Positions 25,216-37,166 are shown, numbered from the stretch's first letter. The stretch: DNA of 64,000 nucleotides from Rosellinia necatrix (GCA_021209875.1 JAGYVD010000003.1:4464001-4528000), one strand, 5' to 3'. Notes: generated by a model from the sequence alone, not told the origin. A program made the numbers and translations.

Positions 25216-25789
25216 GCGGAGAGGGAAGAGAAAGGAGAAAGCGGGGGGGGTTTGGGTTAGGGCAGACAAGTCGGTCGGTCTGTATTTGTTTTTCGCGGTG
25301 AGACATTCTGATTTTTATCTATGCTTTGGGTGAAATTCTTTTTTTTTGGTCTATCTATCGATCTAGCGAGCTGGGCGTTTTTGGTAGGAATGGTGCGTTG
25401 CATCAGATGTGGCGCAAAGGCTTGATTTTTTGCATTAGCATCAGCATCTTCATATATGATGATACATATAGTTTGATTGGGAAGGGAAGGGGAAGAGGTT
25501 TAGGTTATGCATCGGTACGCACGAGCATTTTTTTTTTTACCGCCTTCGTATCCAAGTAGGATACAAGCGGGTAGATACTAGAAGCTATTTTAAGACGAAT
25601 CTCTCTATCATTCGTAACATCAAGTCATTTATCGTCTCCAACTGAATGGTAACTTGGATATCTAAAACTGGTCCAGAACCCGGCTCAGAAAAAGCAGGGT
25701 GCTTCGTTGATTCATTACTAGATCTGGTATCAATACCCTTTCCCATCCCATGTTCACCCCCTTAACCCTTCCGGTGCGGAACGGCTGGC
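25216..25789. other. Convergent intergenic spacer ppn1/tpa1
   Basis: This 574-bp spacer between two 3' ends is T-rich (T runs near 25,340 and 25,530), as expected for 3' UTR and poly-A signals of the plus-strand gene. No coding content was recognised. Confidence 0.6.
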
Positions 25790-27997
25790 TCAATCTGAAT
25801 CGCTGTCCTCGGATGCCGAGAAACCCTTCCATTCTTCCTCAGTATCATCAGCGAGGGGATCTATATATACTTCTTCCTCTTCCTCTTTTTCCTCCTCCAC
25901 CTCGAATGTCCCGGAAATATCCCATCGATCGCCCTTGGCGCGGCGGCTCACGTACTTGACGAATCGCAATGCGCCGCTGTCGCGCAGCACCAGGCTCATG
26001 CAATTCCACGCCGCGGCCTGGAAGAAGAGGATATTGTCGCCTTCTTCATCGTTTCCGGACTTGTAGATGGCCGCGTCTTCGTTGTCATCGCCCTCGTCGC
26101 CTGCCATATATACTTCGTGGCCGCCTACCTCACCCGCGTCTTCGTCTTCCACCTCCTTGTCTTTGCCATGATGTTTGTGTTTCTCGCCTCTGCGCTTGCC
26201 TTTTCCTTTACTGTTCTTCCCAGCTTTCTTTCCGTTTGTCTTCGGGCTGGACACGTCATCCTCGTCACCGTCATGTCCGTTTGATTCGCTCCAACCCTTT
26301 GTTGGCGTGATGCTCAGGTTAAGCTCGAGCCGCGGTTTACCCTCGTGCCCTGTCGCGAGCGTATAGTCTTTTCCGCGCCGGAATCGCCTCGCTAGCAAGT
26401 CGTAGCTCTCAATATTACAGCCCGTCGCTATCTGTAGCCAGCGGCGGAACTGTGGGCTAGGCAGGAATTCGTCGAGAAGTTCGCGAATGGGTGAACCGGC
26501 TTCATCGGCCTCCCTCGGTTTTATTTTGCTCTCCCCTTTTGTTTTTTCTGTCTTTTTCTTCTCGGATGGTTGTTGATATAGGTATCTATGTTTATGTGGC
26601 GGCTTCGCCACACACCAGGGGGTCTGCTCCCCGAGCTTTGTGCTATCTTCGGGTAGATCTTTGCTTGTCTCTTCCTGTGCCGTCAAATATGGGCGTAGTC
26701 GCGCCGTAAATTTCTTCCCTAGTAGGTCCGGTAGGGTAATACTCGAATCTTCGCCGAACCGGTCCGTAATTTGGTCGAGCGTGTCGGGTGTTAGATATGT
26801 TGGGGCCATGAAGCGGAGAAGGAATTCAAGGTCGGCCTCATCAAAGTCATTCTCCTCGTCTTCCTTCTCCACCTTGACGGGGGCTGGCTGCGGTGCATCA
26901 TACTGATCCGGGTTGCCCTGGAGTTGCATGAGACCACTATTCTTAGTGTTCCGCTCTTCGGCGCCCTCGACGTAGCCGTCCTCGCCGAGCTGGGGGATAT
27001 GGAACCAGCCCGAAATAGCCATACGCACGCGACCACCCTCACGCAACAGCTGCGCCTTGGATTCGGCGTGGTACACTTCCTCGACGTCGTGGAAACTCTT
27101 TCCCGGTTGTACGGCGAAGAAACTCAGCTGGTTCCACGCAGGTGGGATTACCTTGCTAACATCGGGGATAGGTGTGTGTGCCACCTCACCATCTTTGCTT
27201 TCGCGCGTCTGAACAGGAAAAAGACGGAGCGCACCGCCCCACTCGGGCTTCCAGGGTATGTCCGGGTCGGTGAGGTAGAGGATATAGCTGACCTTGCGGC
27301 TACCGATGACGTCGTCGTGGCACAGCAGATAGCAGCCGGGTGTGTAGACGTTGATGGCCATGTCGGTCTTGCGGCCGCTGAGGGGTCCACTGCCGGTGAT
27401 ATGCGCAACATAATCGCGGAAGGTCTGGGAGTACATGGCATCGCGGAGGGCGAGGAGGGATGGTAGCTTGGCGAGGGCGTCGTCGCCCAGGCCATCGAGA
27501 TTTGCGAGGTCGCCGGACTGGTGGATCTTGTAGATGTCGGTCTCCTTGGGGGTGAACACGACGTTGTCCTTGATCTCGTTGCGCACGGCACGCAGGAGCT
27601 TGTCGTCGATCAGCTCGTGGATGACGGCATGCTTGTATGGAGACGACGCCGAGTAGTCCCGGGTGTACTGGCCGAGAACCTTCTTGTCGAAGAGTCCCTT
27701 TCTAAAGCGCTTCTGGGCATCTTCCTTACCAAGAGCTATCGATCGAGGTTAGCTCATACATTTCATCGCGCATCCCGTCGCCATGTTTTTTTTTTTTTTT
27801 GTTCTCTTGGTTGAACCTTGCTTTGGAGAGTGTGCACGATAACAAGAAGGGGTGGGAGGGGGGGGGGAAGAAGCAGACAGAGTAGCAGATGGAGAGGAGG
27901 AGAGAGAGAGAGGAGAGGACTTACAGCTCTTGGCTTTCTTCTTCGGAGGCGCCTGTGCCTGGTCTACGACTTGCGCCTCCTCTGCCTTGCGCTTCAT
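25790..27997 (-). CDS. tpa1: Tpa1/Ofd1-type prolyl hydroxylase (2-oxoglutarate oxygenase)
   Basis: Two exons, 27997-27925 and 27735-25790, joined over a 189-bp intron, encode 672 residues. The start is the only in-frame ATG; upstream codons are TTG. Residues 17-23 (PPKKKAK) form a likely nuclear localisation signal. The catalytic double-stranded beta-helix has CHDD with iron ligands His164 and Asp166, WGGALRLFP, then FHDVEEV with the distal His near 240 and RMAISGWFH with the 2-oxoglutarate-binding Arg near 262. A second non-catalytic helix domain, as in Tpa1, follows (FRRWLQIATG, LFFQAAAWNCMSLVLRDSGALRFVKYVSR). In between is an expanded Lys/Glu-rich segment (KGKGKRRGEKHKHHGK). Known members hydroxylate a proline of ribosomal protein uS12 and act in translation termination, and Ofd1 regulates SREBP in fission yeast. 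Which role applies here is unknown. The C terminus is acidic. Confidence 0.92.
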
Positions 27998-30900
27998 CCT
28001 CGGGAAAGACGGTTTTCTTTTGCTGGTTGGTCTGAGGATTGGAAAGAGAGCCTTGAGCTCGAGCAAGCGGGTCAATGGAAAGAGGAGCGGTATATAGAGT
28101 TTGGCGGCGGGTCATAGGCCACAGCGCCTGCGTTTGCTTGGGCGGTTGCAAGTTCCTAAGTCGGCCAGAGTGTTGGTGGTCTGATTATTTTCAAATCTTT
28201 TTTTTCTCCTGTATCGAACGACGAACGACGATTGAGGGAGCTGTGTCCCCGGATTGTAAAAATGGGGCGCCTCCACTTAGTATAGAGCTTCTAGCGTGGG
28301 TACAGCACTTGGTTCTAGTGATAGGTAGGTGGGATGGCTGCTTTGGTTAATGTGCGACTTAGACTACCCAAGGTGGGATATAGATAGATAAGGTGCTTGC
28401 ACGCTGCTTAAATCTTGAATTTGGACGAATGCATGTTCACCGTGGATGCGCAACTCTTTATATACCCCCAAGAACACGCCCCAACGAAAGGCAGAATAAT
28501 AATAATAATAATAAAAAAAGACTTCAGCTTCAGGCACACAACACACACACAGAGAGAGGGTCGTCGCCGTTTCGCCCCTCCCATCTCCTACTTATCCATC
28601 CTTCACCCATCATCCATCACCCATCCCCGCACCATCAGCATCAGCTCACACCAAGCACATCAGTGATTATTATTGTATCACCCCCCACGACCCGGAACCC
28701 AATCAACTCGGGCCCTCCTGCCGGCTTCATGTCTCTGAGCAGACCCCTCGGTCAATCCGCCCGGCTCGTCCTCCTTTTTGCTTGCTTCGTTACTCGGCGC
28801 CCCCAAGCGCCCGCCATCGTCTCCCTGCAGATGCGTGCAACCCCCAATTCATGGCCTCCTTTCACCGCTGATACAGGGACTGGTTGAGGTCTCGTTTGCA
28901 TCCCTTGTGTCTCCCGTCCCCGTCTCTCATGCGCTTCCTGCTAAGCCATCCGTCCCGACGTCATCTCTATTCGCTCAGTCGGGGCTTTCCCGCCCCCATC
29001 GGGCGCTTAGGCATAAGTAGGGAGGGAGTGTGGTGTAAAATAAGAGGCAATGCGGTGGGTGATCCACCAGCTGGGCAGTCCATCTACGATGTAGATGGGT
29101 AGTGAGTGTGTTGCTCCTATGTCGGGAGGGGCCCTGCTCTCTCTCCCATAACTATGTGCTAACCAGGGGCCAGAGCCGCTAGATGGAAACCAACGGTAGG
29201 CATGACGATGCAGGTCCGACCCCGAAGACTTACCCTAGAAGCAGGCCGTCATGGGATGGATGGGCACACGACATGCCCAGAACCTAACCTAATTAGATAG
29301 GTGTCAAAACATTAGGCAGATAAGTAGGTAACTTAGGTGCCGGAAGAGCTCCGGAGGGGGTACAGCGTCTATTGTCTCACTCTATTCGTCCTACGGCACC
29401 GCCTCCGTCCCCCTTTTTTTTCTGCGCTTCTCATTCGCCTTGGTCCGGGCGCCGCGCTTCCCAGTTGAGTGAGGCCTGCTGAAAGCGTCTAAGGCCTTGT
29501 TTTATTCGACAGGTAATCGGCCAACGTGTAGACGGGTTTGCGCGCGACAAAATATAAACCGGCAGATTTTAGATGATGTCATGTCCACCACCCGCTCTAG
29601 AGCCACCGACGATATGCTCCTCCCGAGTGCGGGTTCCGGTCCTGTAGGCGGTTTAAAGAGCCTCAATGGTTCTAGATGCACGGCGCCTGAGCTACCTAGG
29701 TAGTTAGTTATCTCATACGGTTCCATAATACGAGACTAAGGCAGAGCTAGCTGCTTATACATTAGCGTGTGGAGGGGGAAGACATACACTACAAGGAGTT
29801 ACTTATACAAACATATGTGTCACTCCCTACCAAGTGAGTCTTAGAGAGGTAGTTATATATCCGTGACTTCATTCCCAATGTGTGAGAATTGTATGTAAAT
29901 AATTCTCACGAACTGAAATATATATATATCGCTTAACTAGATTTGCATTATTCTTTCCATTAAGCCCACGACCTGTGGTCGTCGCAGAGAGAGAATAAAA
30001 CTAAACCCAACTAACGCTTTTCTTTTTGGGTTTCTACGGTATCCTGCTTCTTTTAACGAGGAGTCAAGATGTTGGTTTGGGTGGGCGAAACCGGCACTAG
30101 TTGGTGATAGTGTTGATATTTATCTAGTGTGTAACCTTGGGACTACATATCCGGGCTTCCAGCACCAGTACGAAGTACATGCTTGGGAATAATACATAGA
30201 AGGCTCTTGGTATAGTTAGCCATATGTACAGCCGAGTTGGAAATGTTAATTACCACGGAACTTAAAAGTGGCCTAGAAATTACATCAATAACTCCTTAGA
30301 CATAACTATAGTGTAATCAAGACGTTGTTGTTATTGACTAGCCTCGAGAAATCTATGAGCACTTTAAGTGTATTTATACACACCTCCCAGTAACATATTT
30401 TCCATTTGATCTTAGCCCAAGCCTCAAGATTTTATATATTACTTCTGCATTCAATAAATAAGTTAAGTCGAGGAAATCACATCCGGTCTCACGTGATTCA
30501 AGGCGAAGACAGGGTAGTTCTGTCAATGGCAATGTAATGCAATCTCATCTCTTGTGGTACCAACATAGTGCATAGTATAGTGCATGGCAAATGTAGTGTA
30601 GATGACAGTGTAGATGACATAGGACTCGCGTCGGCATGGTTGAACCGATACGAACGCCGTTACGTGGTAGGCTTGGAGATGCCGATGGTTATTGGCCAAT
30701 CCATGCGACCGGGGGTCATAATTTCATCAAACTGATACGCCACATGGAAGGAATGCCAAGCAGAGATGGACCCCTTTCTGCCGTGACCATGATCCACCCC
30801 CAGAGCTAATATTTTATCATTTTCATGCTATGATGTGAGGGAGCGTTGGCCACGTTACGAAGACGAAGCCGAAGCCGAGGATCATCTATGTACACAAGGC

Positions 30901-31373
30901 CTCGTCGCGTCTCTTCTCGAAGCACTCACGCCCGGCCTCACGGTAACGAGGGCATATCTGCCGGAGTCTCGTCGTCTCTCTCGTCTCTCTCGTCTCTCTC
31001 GTCTCTCTCGTCTCTCTCGTCTCTCTCGTCTCTCTCGTCTCTCTCGTCTCTCTCGTCTCTCTCGTCTCTCTCGTCTCTCTCGTCCCCCGTCTCCTGCTGC
31101 TCCAGGCACAAGTTACCCTGCGTGGACGATCGGCGATGCCACAGGTCATCATCATTGGCTGATGTGAAGCGTCTGTCAAGGGAGCGTCACGATACGCCGG
31201 TGCCCAATGGCAACGCAGATACGGCCGTCTCACATCTCACTCGGATTATACAGAAAGGGCCAAGGGCACACATCTTTCAGATCACCTCTTCTACCCCACG
31301 TTCCCGTTCGCGGGTTGGCCCCTCGTAACGTCTGGAATCCCCATCAGGAGATCCTTGGGCGGTGAGCAAAAGA
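27998..31373. other. Intergenic, about 3.4 kb between divergent genes
   Basis: This lies between the 5' ends of tpa1 (-) and the GT31-like gene (+), so it holds both promoters. It contains an (AAT)n run near 28,495-28,515, an ATCCATCACCC-like stretch near 28,600, AT-rich DNA at about 29,750-30,500 and the 9-bp array described separately. Frames near 28,393-28,887 are Pro/His/Ser-rich and unsupported. I see no tRNA. Confidence 0.5.
30974..31081. repeat. Perfect 9-bp array GTCTCTCTC, 12 copies
   Basis: Twelve copies run head to tail without a single difference over 108 bp. Because the period is a multiple of three, all six frames stay open and give artificial SLSSLS, RLSRLS, RETRET and RRERRE peptides. 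No peptide from this array should be annotated. It ends about 290 bp before the GT31-like start codon. Confidence 0.97.
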
Positions 31374-32891
31374 ATGGTGTTCAAAACGTCTGGGCCCAGA
31401 TTACGGAGACTGCGGCCCGCGATATTCGCGTCCGCACTACTAATAACGATATTTATCTACTTCTGGCCGACGTCATCGTTGTCATCGTTGTCGTCGTCAT
31501 CGTCGTCGTTATCGTCGTCGGGGCCGGCACGCAACAGCCCAGCCGTCGCGGCGTCGGCCCAGGACCGGGAGGACGGGGTGATATGCCCGCAGTCGCCGCT
31601 GATGAAGGACGTGTTCGTGGTGCTCCGGACGGGGGCGACGGAGGCGCGGGAGAAGCTGCCGGTCCACCTGCGGACGGTGCTCACGTGCGTGCCGGACTAC
31701 GTCATCTTCTCGGACATGGACGAGGTCGTGGACGGGCGGGCGGTGCACGACGTGCTCGGCGGCGTCAACGAGACGATCCGGCAGGCGGCGCCCGAGTTCG
31801 CGCTGTACGACCGCCTCCGCACGCGTGGGCGCGACGGGCTGGACTACGAGACGCTCTTCGGCAGCGGCCCGTCGGGCGCCGTCGACAACCCCGGCTGGAA
31901 GCTGGACAAGTGGAAGTTCATGCCCATGGTCGACCGGGCGCTGCAGGAGCGGCCGGCCGCGCGGTGGTTCGTCTTCATCGAGCCGGACACGTACCTCATG
32001 TGGGCCAACATGCTCGAGTACCTGCGCCGCTTCGACGCGGGCCAGGCGTGGTACCTGGGCAAGCACATGTACGCGAGCGGGGTGCTCTTCGCGCACGGGG
32101 GCTCCGGGTTCGTGCTGTCGCGGCCGGCGCTGCAGCGCGTGTCGGCGCACTGGCGGGCGCACCGGGCCGAGATCGAGCAGGCGACGCTGAAGGGGTGGGC
32201 GGGCGACATGATCCTCGGCAAGGCGATGAAGGACGCCGGCGTGGACATGTTCTGGGCGTACCCGCACCTGCAGGGGGACAGCCTGACGGCGCTCGACTGG
32301 GCGGTCGAGAAGCTCGAGCGGCCGGCGTGGTGCTACGCCCCCGCCACCTTCCACCACATGGACGCCGACGAGGTCGCCGCGCTCTGGCAGTTCGAGCAGA
32401 CCTGGCACCGGCGCCACCCGGGCGGCGGCGCGCCCCCGCGCTTCCGCGACCTCTTCCACGGCCTCGTCCGCCCCCGCCTGCGCGCCGAGCGCGCCGGCTG
32501 GGACAACGTCTCCGTCGGCCGCGAGTACAGCGACGAGGCCCTCGCCCGGCTCTCGCAGGCCGACGTCGACAACCTCTCGCTCGTCGAGCAGAACGCCCAC
32601 GCGTCCTTCGACATGTGCGAGGCCACCTGCCGCCAGCAGCCCCGCTGCATCCAGTTCTCCTTCCTGCCCGGCAAGTGCTCCGTCTCGGACCAGCTGCGCC
32701 TCGGCCGCGCCTCCGACGCCCAGTGCCTCGAGTACTCCAACGCCGCCGGCAAGTGCGTCAAGGAGGCCGCGTCGACGGGGGAGGCCGACGACATCGTCCG
32801 TTCCGGCTGGATCATGGACAGGGTCCCCGGCTACGTGGACTGGTTGGACGAGTCCTGCGATAAGGTCCAGGATATCTGGGTTACTAAATAA
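31374..32891 (+). CDS. GT31-like (fringe/C1GALT-type) glycosyltransferase with PAN-like tail
   Basis: Single exon, 505 residues; the ATG at 31374 is chosen because the only upstream extension begins at GTG. The N terminus RLRRLRPAIFASALLITIFIY gives a basic tail and one membrane segment (about 15-31), followed by a Ser/Leu stem, as in Golgi type II enzymes. The catalytic part contains VFVVLRTGATEA, YVIFSDMDE, and FVFIEPDTYLMW near 200-211, the counterpart of the DDD metal-binding motif of fringe and core-1 galactosyltransferases, here with EPD. GGSGFVLSRPAL and GDMILGKAMKDAGV match later conserved blocks. Residues about 415-465 have four Cys (MCEATCRQQPRCIQFSF, GKCSVSD), a PAN/apple-like module common in fungal members. 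The likely role is beta-1,3-glycosyl transfer in the Golgi; the acceptor is unknown. Third positions are almost always G or C. Confidence 0.8.
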   Translation: MVFKTSGPRLRRLRPAIFASALLITIFIYFWPTSSLSSLSSSSSSLSSSGPARNSPAVAASAQDREDGVICPQSPLMKDVFVVLRTGATEAREKLPVHLRTVLTCVPDYVIFSDMDEVVDGRAVHDVLGGVNETIRQAAPEFALYDRLRTRGRDGLDYETLFGSGPSGAVDNPGWKLDKWKFMPMVDRALQERPAARWFVFIEPDTYLMWANMLEYLRRFDAGQAWYLGKHMYASGVLFAHGGSGFVLSRPALQRVSAHWRAHRAEIEQATLKGWAGDMILGKAMKDAGVDMFWAYPHLQGDSLTALDWAVEKLERPAWCYAPATFHHMDADEVAALWQFEQTWHRRHPGGGAPPRFRDLFHGLVRPRLRAERAGWDNVSVGREYSDEALARLSQADVDNLSLVEQNAHASFDMCEATCRQQPRCIQFSFLPGKCSVSDQLRLGRASDAQCLEYSNAAGKCVKEAASTGEADDIVRSGWIMDRVPGYVDWLDESCDKVQDIWVTK

Positions 32892-33847
32892 GGTGGAAGT
32901 GGGAGGGGGAAACGGGGAAAGGGAGAAAGGGGGAAAGGGGTGAAGATGCGCCCCCATCTTGGTTACATGTGAGATGCCGTGGGGATATCATACATATCTG
33001 TACAAACATAGTACAACACTACCTAAGCATTATATTCGTGTACATATACTTGTACGATACCCCCTCTACACAGTCATTGGATATTTTGGATACTACAAGA
33101 AGCCCCCTAGCTAAACGTGGAAAGGTAAATGTGAAAAAAAAAGGGTATACCCTGCCCTTTCAGCATCTACCACCTAGTCTAGCGATTGATATTCGATCCG
33201 TCTTGACATTCAGGCTGTAAGAAACATGTATGACCTTTATATTCATGGGATTCCTTTAGCCAAACATCGCCCGATGTATGAACCCACAAGATAGGAGTGA
33301 TAATTGTTTGTGCACTATTTGTTACGGCCTTATGCCTGGGTGAGCGGGCGTATTGTATACTAATTATTAAAACAATAGTTAATTTAATCAAATGTACAAG
33401 TAATTATAAACCAAATATTGGGCGATCAATTATAGAGTTTACGTCTGGCGACGAATAAATAAGGAGCGATTTGTTGACTCAGCCTGTATTACAATTCAGC
33501 GTGCCTACTTACATCATTATCTGCCTACCTAATCTACCTAGTATCGTACACATTGGAAGAGGGATTTCTGCCATTAGCGCGGTAAACGCTCAACTATGGT
33601 ACTATTTTAGCCAAAGCGGCCCATTATCACCCGAATAGACCGTACGTAGGTAGATATATACTTGCCTGGGCCGGGGTATCTACATACGAACCTACCTACA
33701 TACCGAGTTAGGTTAAGCAGCTCTGCCCCTCCTCCTCCTCCTCACCACCACTAGAAGTAGATAGTTTACAAATATTAAATATAGTGTGTCTCGTATACAA
33801 CCTCGACATAAGTATCCAACACGGGTAGACGAGGTCAATTGTCCAAC
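32892..33847. other. Intergenic, AT-rich
   Basis: A purine-rich 3' flank (GGGGAAA repeats at 32,895-32,940) is followed by AT-rich DNA with TACCTA words near 33,530 and 33,690 and a CTC repeat at 33,728-33,743. The last part is presumably the promoter of the aminotransferase gene. Confidence 0.55.
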
Positions 33848-34593
33848 ATGAGCAACCCTGATATCGAGGCCGTCCGGGCCCAGTTCCCCGCGCTCTCGGG
33901 AGACCAGGTCTTCTTCGACAATGCGGGCGGCAGCCAAACATTAGGCACCGTCATCGAGGCGTGAGTGTTCAGAAAATGAGTGGGGGAACGAATATACCAT
34001 GAAAAAAATAATAAAAAAAAAAAAATAAAGAAGAAGAAGCAAAAGAAAAAGAGAAAGAGATGACACCATGACAAGTGACTGACTTCAAGGCCCGGAGACC
34101 CCGGGCCTCGCAGGATCCGCGACTACCTCCTACGGACCAACGTTCAGCTCGGCGCCAGCTATAAGACGAGTTCGCTCTCGACGGAGCGGTACAACGCCGG
34201 CTTCGCAGCCGGGGCGCGATACATCAACGCCGAGGAGTCCGAGATAGGTACGGTACGGTACGGGGTATATTATACATACACACACACACACATACACACA
34301 TACACACACATACACACACACATACATACACACACACATACATGTACACATACATGTACACACGCATGTATTTTTGTTTATTTGTCCAGCCACGAAGAAG
34401 CCAACTAAACCAAACCGCACAGTCTTCGGCGCCTCGACGACCCAGCTCCTCCGCAACGTCTCCTTCGCGCTCGAGTTCAGCGAGGGCGACGAGATCGTGG
34501 TGTCGAGCATCGACCACGAGGCGAACATCGCGCCCTGGGTCGACCTGGCGGCGCGGCAGAAGCTCGTGTTGAGATGGTGGACGCCGTCGCTCT

Positions 34594-34628
<35 letters not shown>

Positions 34629-35997
34629 CCGACCGACCCGCGGCTCCTCCCGTCCTCGCTCGCGCCGCTCCTGACGCCGCGCACGCGGCTCGTGGCCTGC
34701 ACGCACGCGAGCAACGTCCTCGGCGGCATCCACCCGGTCGCCGCCGTCGCCGCCGCCGTGCGCGCCGGCCCGTCCCCGGACGCCCTCCTCGCCGTCGACG
34801 GCGTCTCCTACGCCCCGCACCGCCCCGTCGACGTCCGCGCCCTCGGCGTCGACCTCTACGCCTTCTCCTGGTACAAGGTCTACGGCCCCCACCTCGCCAT
34901 GCTCTACGCCGGCCCCCGCGCCCAGCGCCGCATGCGCTCCCTCGGCCATTTCTTCAAGGAGGGCGTCACGTTGGAGGAGAAGAGTAAGTAATCCCCTTCT
35001 TCTTCTTCTTCTTCTTCTTTCCGGTCCGATTCTCATCATATGGCGCCTCCCCGACCTTTCCCGTCCCTACCCCCCGACCTAGCTCCGGGCCCTATAGACC
35101 GGGCGGGAGTTAAGGAAGGGCAGGTAAAGGGGGGGAAGGACGTGAAGGGTGGCAATGTCCATCACGTCACATCATGTCACAGTACAAATATGACTAAAAA
35201 AAATAAAAAAAAATAAAAAAAAAATATCACAATAATAAAAAAAATAAAAACACAAAAACCATCCAGCAAACCAACTAACCTCGCTCTCCTCCCCCCCCCC
35301 TTGTGTCCCACACAGTCGGCCTGGCAGGCGCGAGCTACGAGCTCCTGCACGCGATCCCGGCCGTGACGGCGTACCTGGGCGGCGCGCCGTCGCACTGGGC
35401 GGCCGCGGCCGCGCAGGAGGAGGCCCTGCAGCGGCGGCTGCTCGCGTACCTCGCCGGCGCGCGCCGCCCCGACGTCACCGTCTACGGCGATGTCACCGGC
35501 GACCCGGCCGCGCGCGTCGCCACCGTCAGCTTCCGCGTGCGCGGCTGGTCCTCGCGGGACGTCGTCGCCGCCATCGAGGCCGGCGGCGGTGGCGGCAGCG
35601 GTGGTGGTGGCGGTGGTAGTGGCGGTGGTAGTGGTGGTGGTGGTAGTAGTGGTGGTGGTAGTAGTGGTGGAACCCCTTTCTTCGGCTTCCGCTGGGGCGC
35701 CTTCTACTCCGAGCGCCTCGTCGCCGACCTCCTCGGCCTCGGAGCCGACGGCGTCGTCCGCGTCAGTTTGGCCCACTACAATACGTGTGAGTTCTCCTCT
35801 CCCCCCCGCCCCTTTCCTCATTCCTCCCTCCCTCTCCTCCCCACAACCCACCATCATATCTCCCTGATCTGATGGGGTTACCCGGTTGGGCTAACGATGG
35901 TCTTCTCTCGCTGGTCGCAGTGGAAGAAGTGGATGCTTTTATCGATGCGATGGAGAAATATGTTCCGAACAAAGAGCAGATAGGTATCGCGGAGTAG
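33848..35997 (+). CDS. Class V aminotransferase, cysteine desulfurase-like
   Basis: Five exons, 33848-33960, 34114-34247, 34423-34983, 35316-35786 and 35921-35997, encode 451 residues, with all splice sites GT-AG and phases consistent. The start IEAVRAQFPAL...FFDNAGGSQ and then NVQLGASY fit the cysteine desulfurase-like branch of fold-type I PLP enzymes (VC1184-like subfamily). IVFGASTTQLLRN is cofactor-phosphate binding, SSIDHEANIAPW carries the cofactor-stacking His, and FSWYKVYGPH has the probable Schiff-base Lys at about 234. For exon 3 I use the acceptor at 34422, because it restores the conserved EIVFGASTTQ; an earlier acceptor would add a foreign PTKPNR stretch. Residues about 358-388 are a pure Gly/Ser tract inside a domain, which is odd. 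The substrate is unknown; a true cysteine desulfurase role is not shown. Third positions are strongly GC. Confidence 0.85.
34268..34368. repeat. CA/TACA microsatellite inside intron 2
   Basis: About 100 bp of ACACAC and ATACATAC lie inside the second intron of the class V aminotransferase and make up most of that intron. Length changes here would alter intron size without touching the protein. Confidence 0.92.
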
Positions 35998-36391
35998 GGG
36001 TGTGTATGCGTGTTGCTGTGGGAAAGGCAGATCTATCTTGCTGCTTACTTCCTGATCTTCGGCCTTTGGTACGAAGCTCAGGTTAAGAACGTAGAGTAGG
36101 CAAATGCCTATAGACATCGATTCGCGCTTGCTACACATTGAGTCGCGCACTCTCGTGTCTTAATTTGATGAATGGTCTATATACGTTGTCTCCTAATATC
36201 TGACGCCATACACCACACCCTTTAAAGCTTCTCGCTACATTTCCAGCCTGCATAACGACCTGGTATAGCCCAGAACATCTCCTGTGTCTATCTCCTATGT
36301 TGTATCATATAAACAATCCGCCACGTAGGATTAATTCCTACATGTATATTGTCGGAGCCAATATTCGCACGGAATAGGCCTTTGGCATCCG
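35998..36391. other. Convergent spacer, aminotransferase / rpe1
   Basis: 394 bp between two 3' ends, AT-rich, without coding content. It presumably carries both 3' UTRs. Confidence 0.6.
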
Positions 36392-37130
36392 TTACAGTTG
36401 TGCCGACGCTTTATCTACCGTGCCTCTCAGCAACGCAATGACCTCCGCAGGGTCTTGGGCGCCAAAGACGGCGCTGCCGGCCACAATAACATTGGCGCCA
36501 GCATCGGCCGCTTGGTCAATGGTTCCGGGACCCAACCCACCGTCTACCTCAATGTTCAAATCTGGATACTTCTTGCGGAGGGCTTGGACTTTGGGTAGCT
36601 CGGATGCCATGAACTTCTGTCCACCAAAACCGGGTTCAACCGTCATGATCAGGACCATCTGTAGATGTCACGAAGTTATATGTTAGTTTCCGAATGATAC
36701 GTAGCAGCGCGGTAACGAGACAACGGCAGGCGGGCGGAAGTAAAGGGGCGCCGGGGTCGGCACACTAATGTGCCTATGATAGAACGCGTTCCCAAAGAAC
36801 CACTCATTAGATGCGAAGAGACTTACGTCTGGCCTTTCCTTCGGGTCCGGGCTCTCGAGTAGCTCCGTCAGTACCTCTACTCCTGTCATCGGCTTCAATG
36901 CGATACCGGCCAGCAGGCCGCAGTCGTGGATATATCGAATGAGTTCCTTCGGGTTGGTCTTTTCGTCGGTCTTGCCCTCGGGCGATTCGGCGGCACTCGA
37001 GAAGGCCGCCTCGTAGTGGAAGCAGTAGAGATCGCAGCCGGCGTTTTGGAACTCCTTCACCCATTTCTTCGGCTATATCTCGACACACAACAGTCCCTCG
37101 TTAGCGGCGTCTTGGTTGTTATATTATCAG

Positions 37131-37166
<36 letters not shown>

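Noticed and set aside
28393..28887. 164-codon plus-strand frame between tpa1 and the GT31-like gene.
   Set aside because: It runs through AAT and CATC repeats, and its Asn/His/Pro runs come from those repeats.
30835..31328. Plus- and minus-strand frames with SLS/RLS/RET/RRE repeats.
   Set aside because: Created by the perfect 9-bp array, which opens every frame.
31509..32957. Long open frames antisense to, and in another frame of, the GT31-like gene.
   Set aside because: GC-rich third positions open the other frames. Their products are Arg/Ala/Gly or Val/Leu/Arg noise, while the sense frame has a membrane segment and family motifs.
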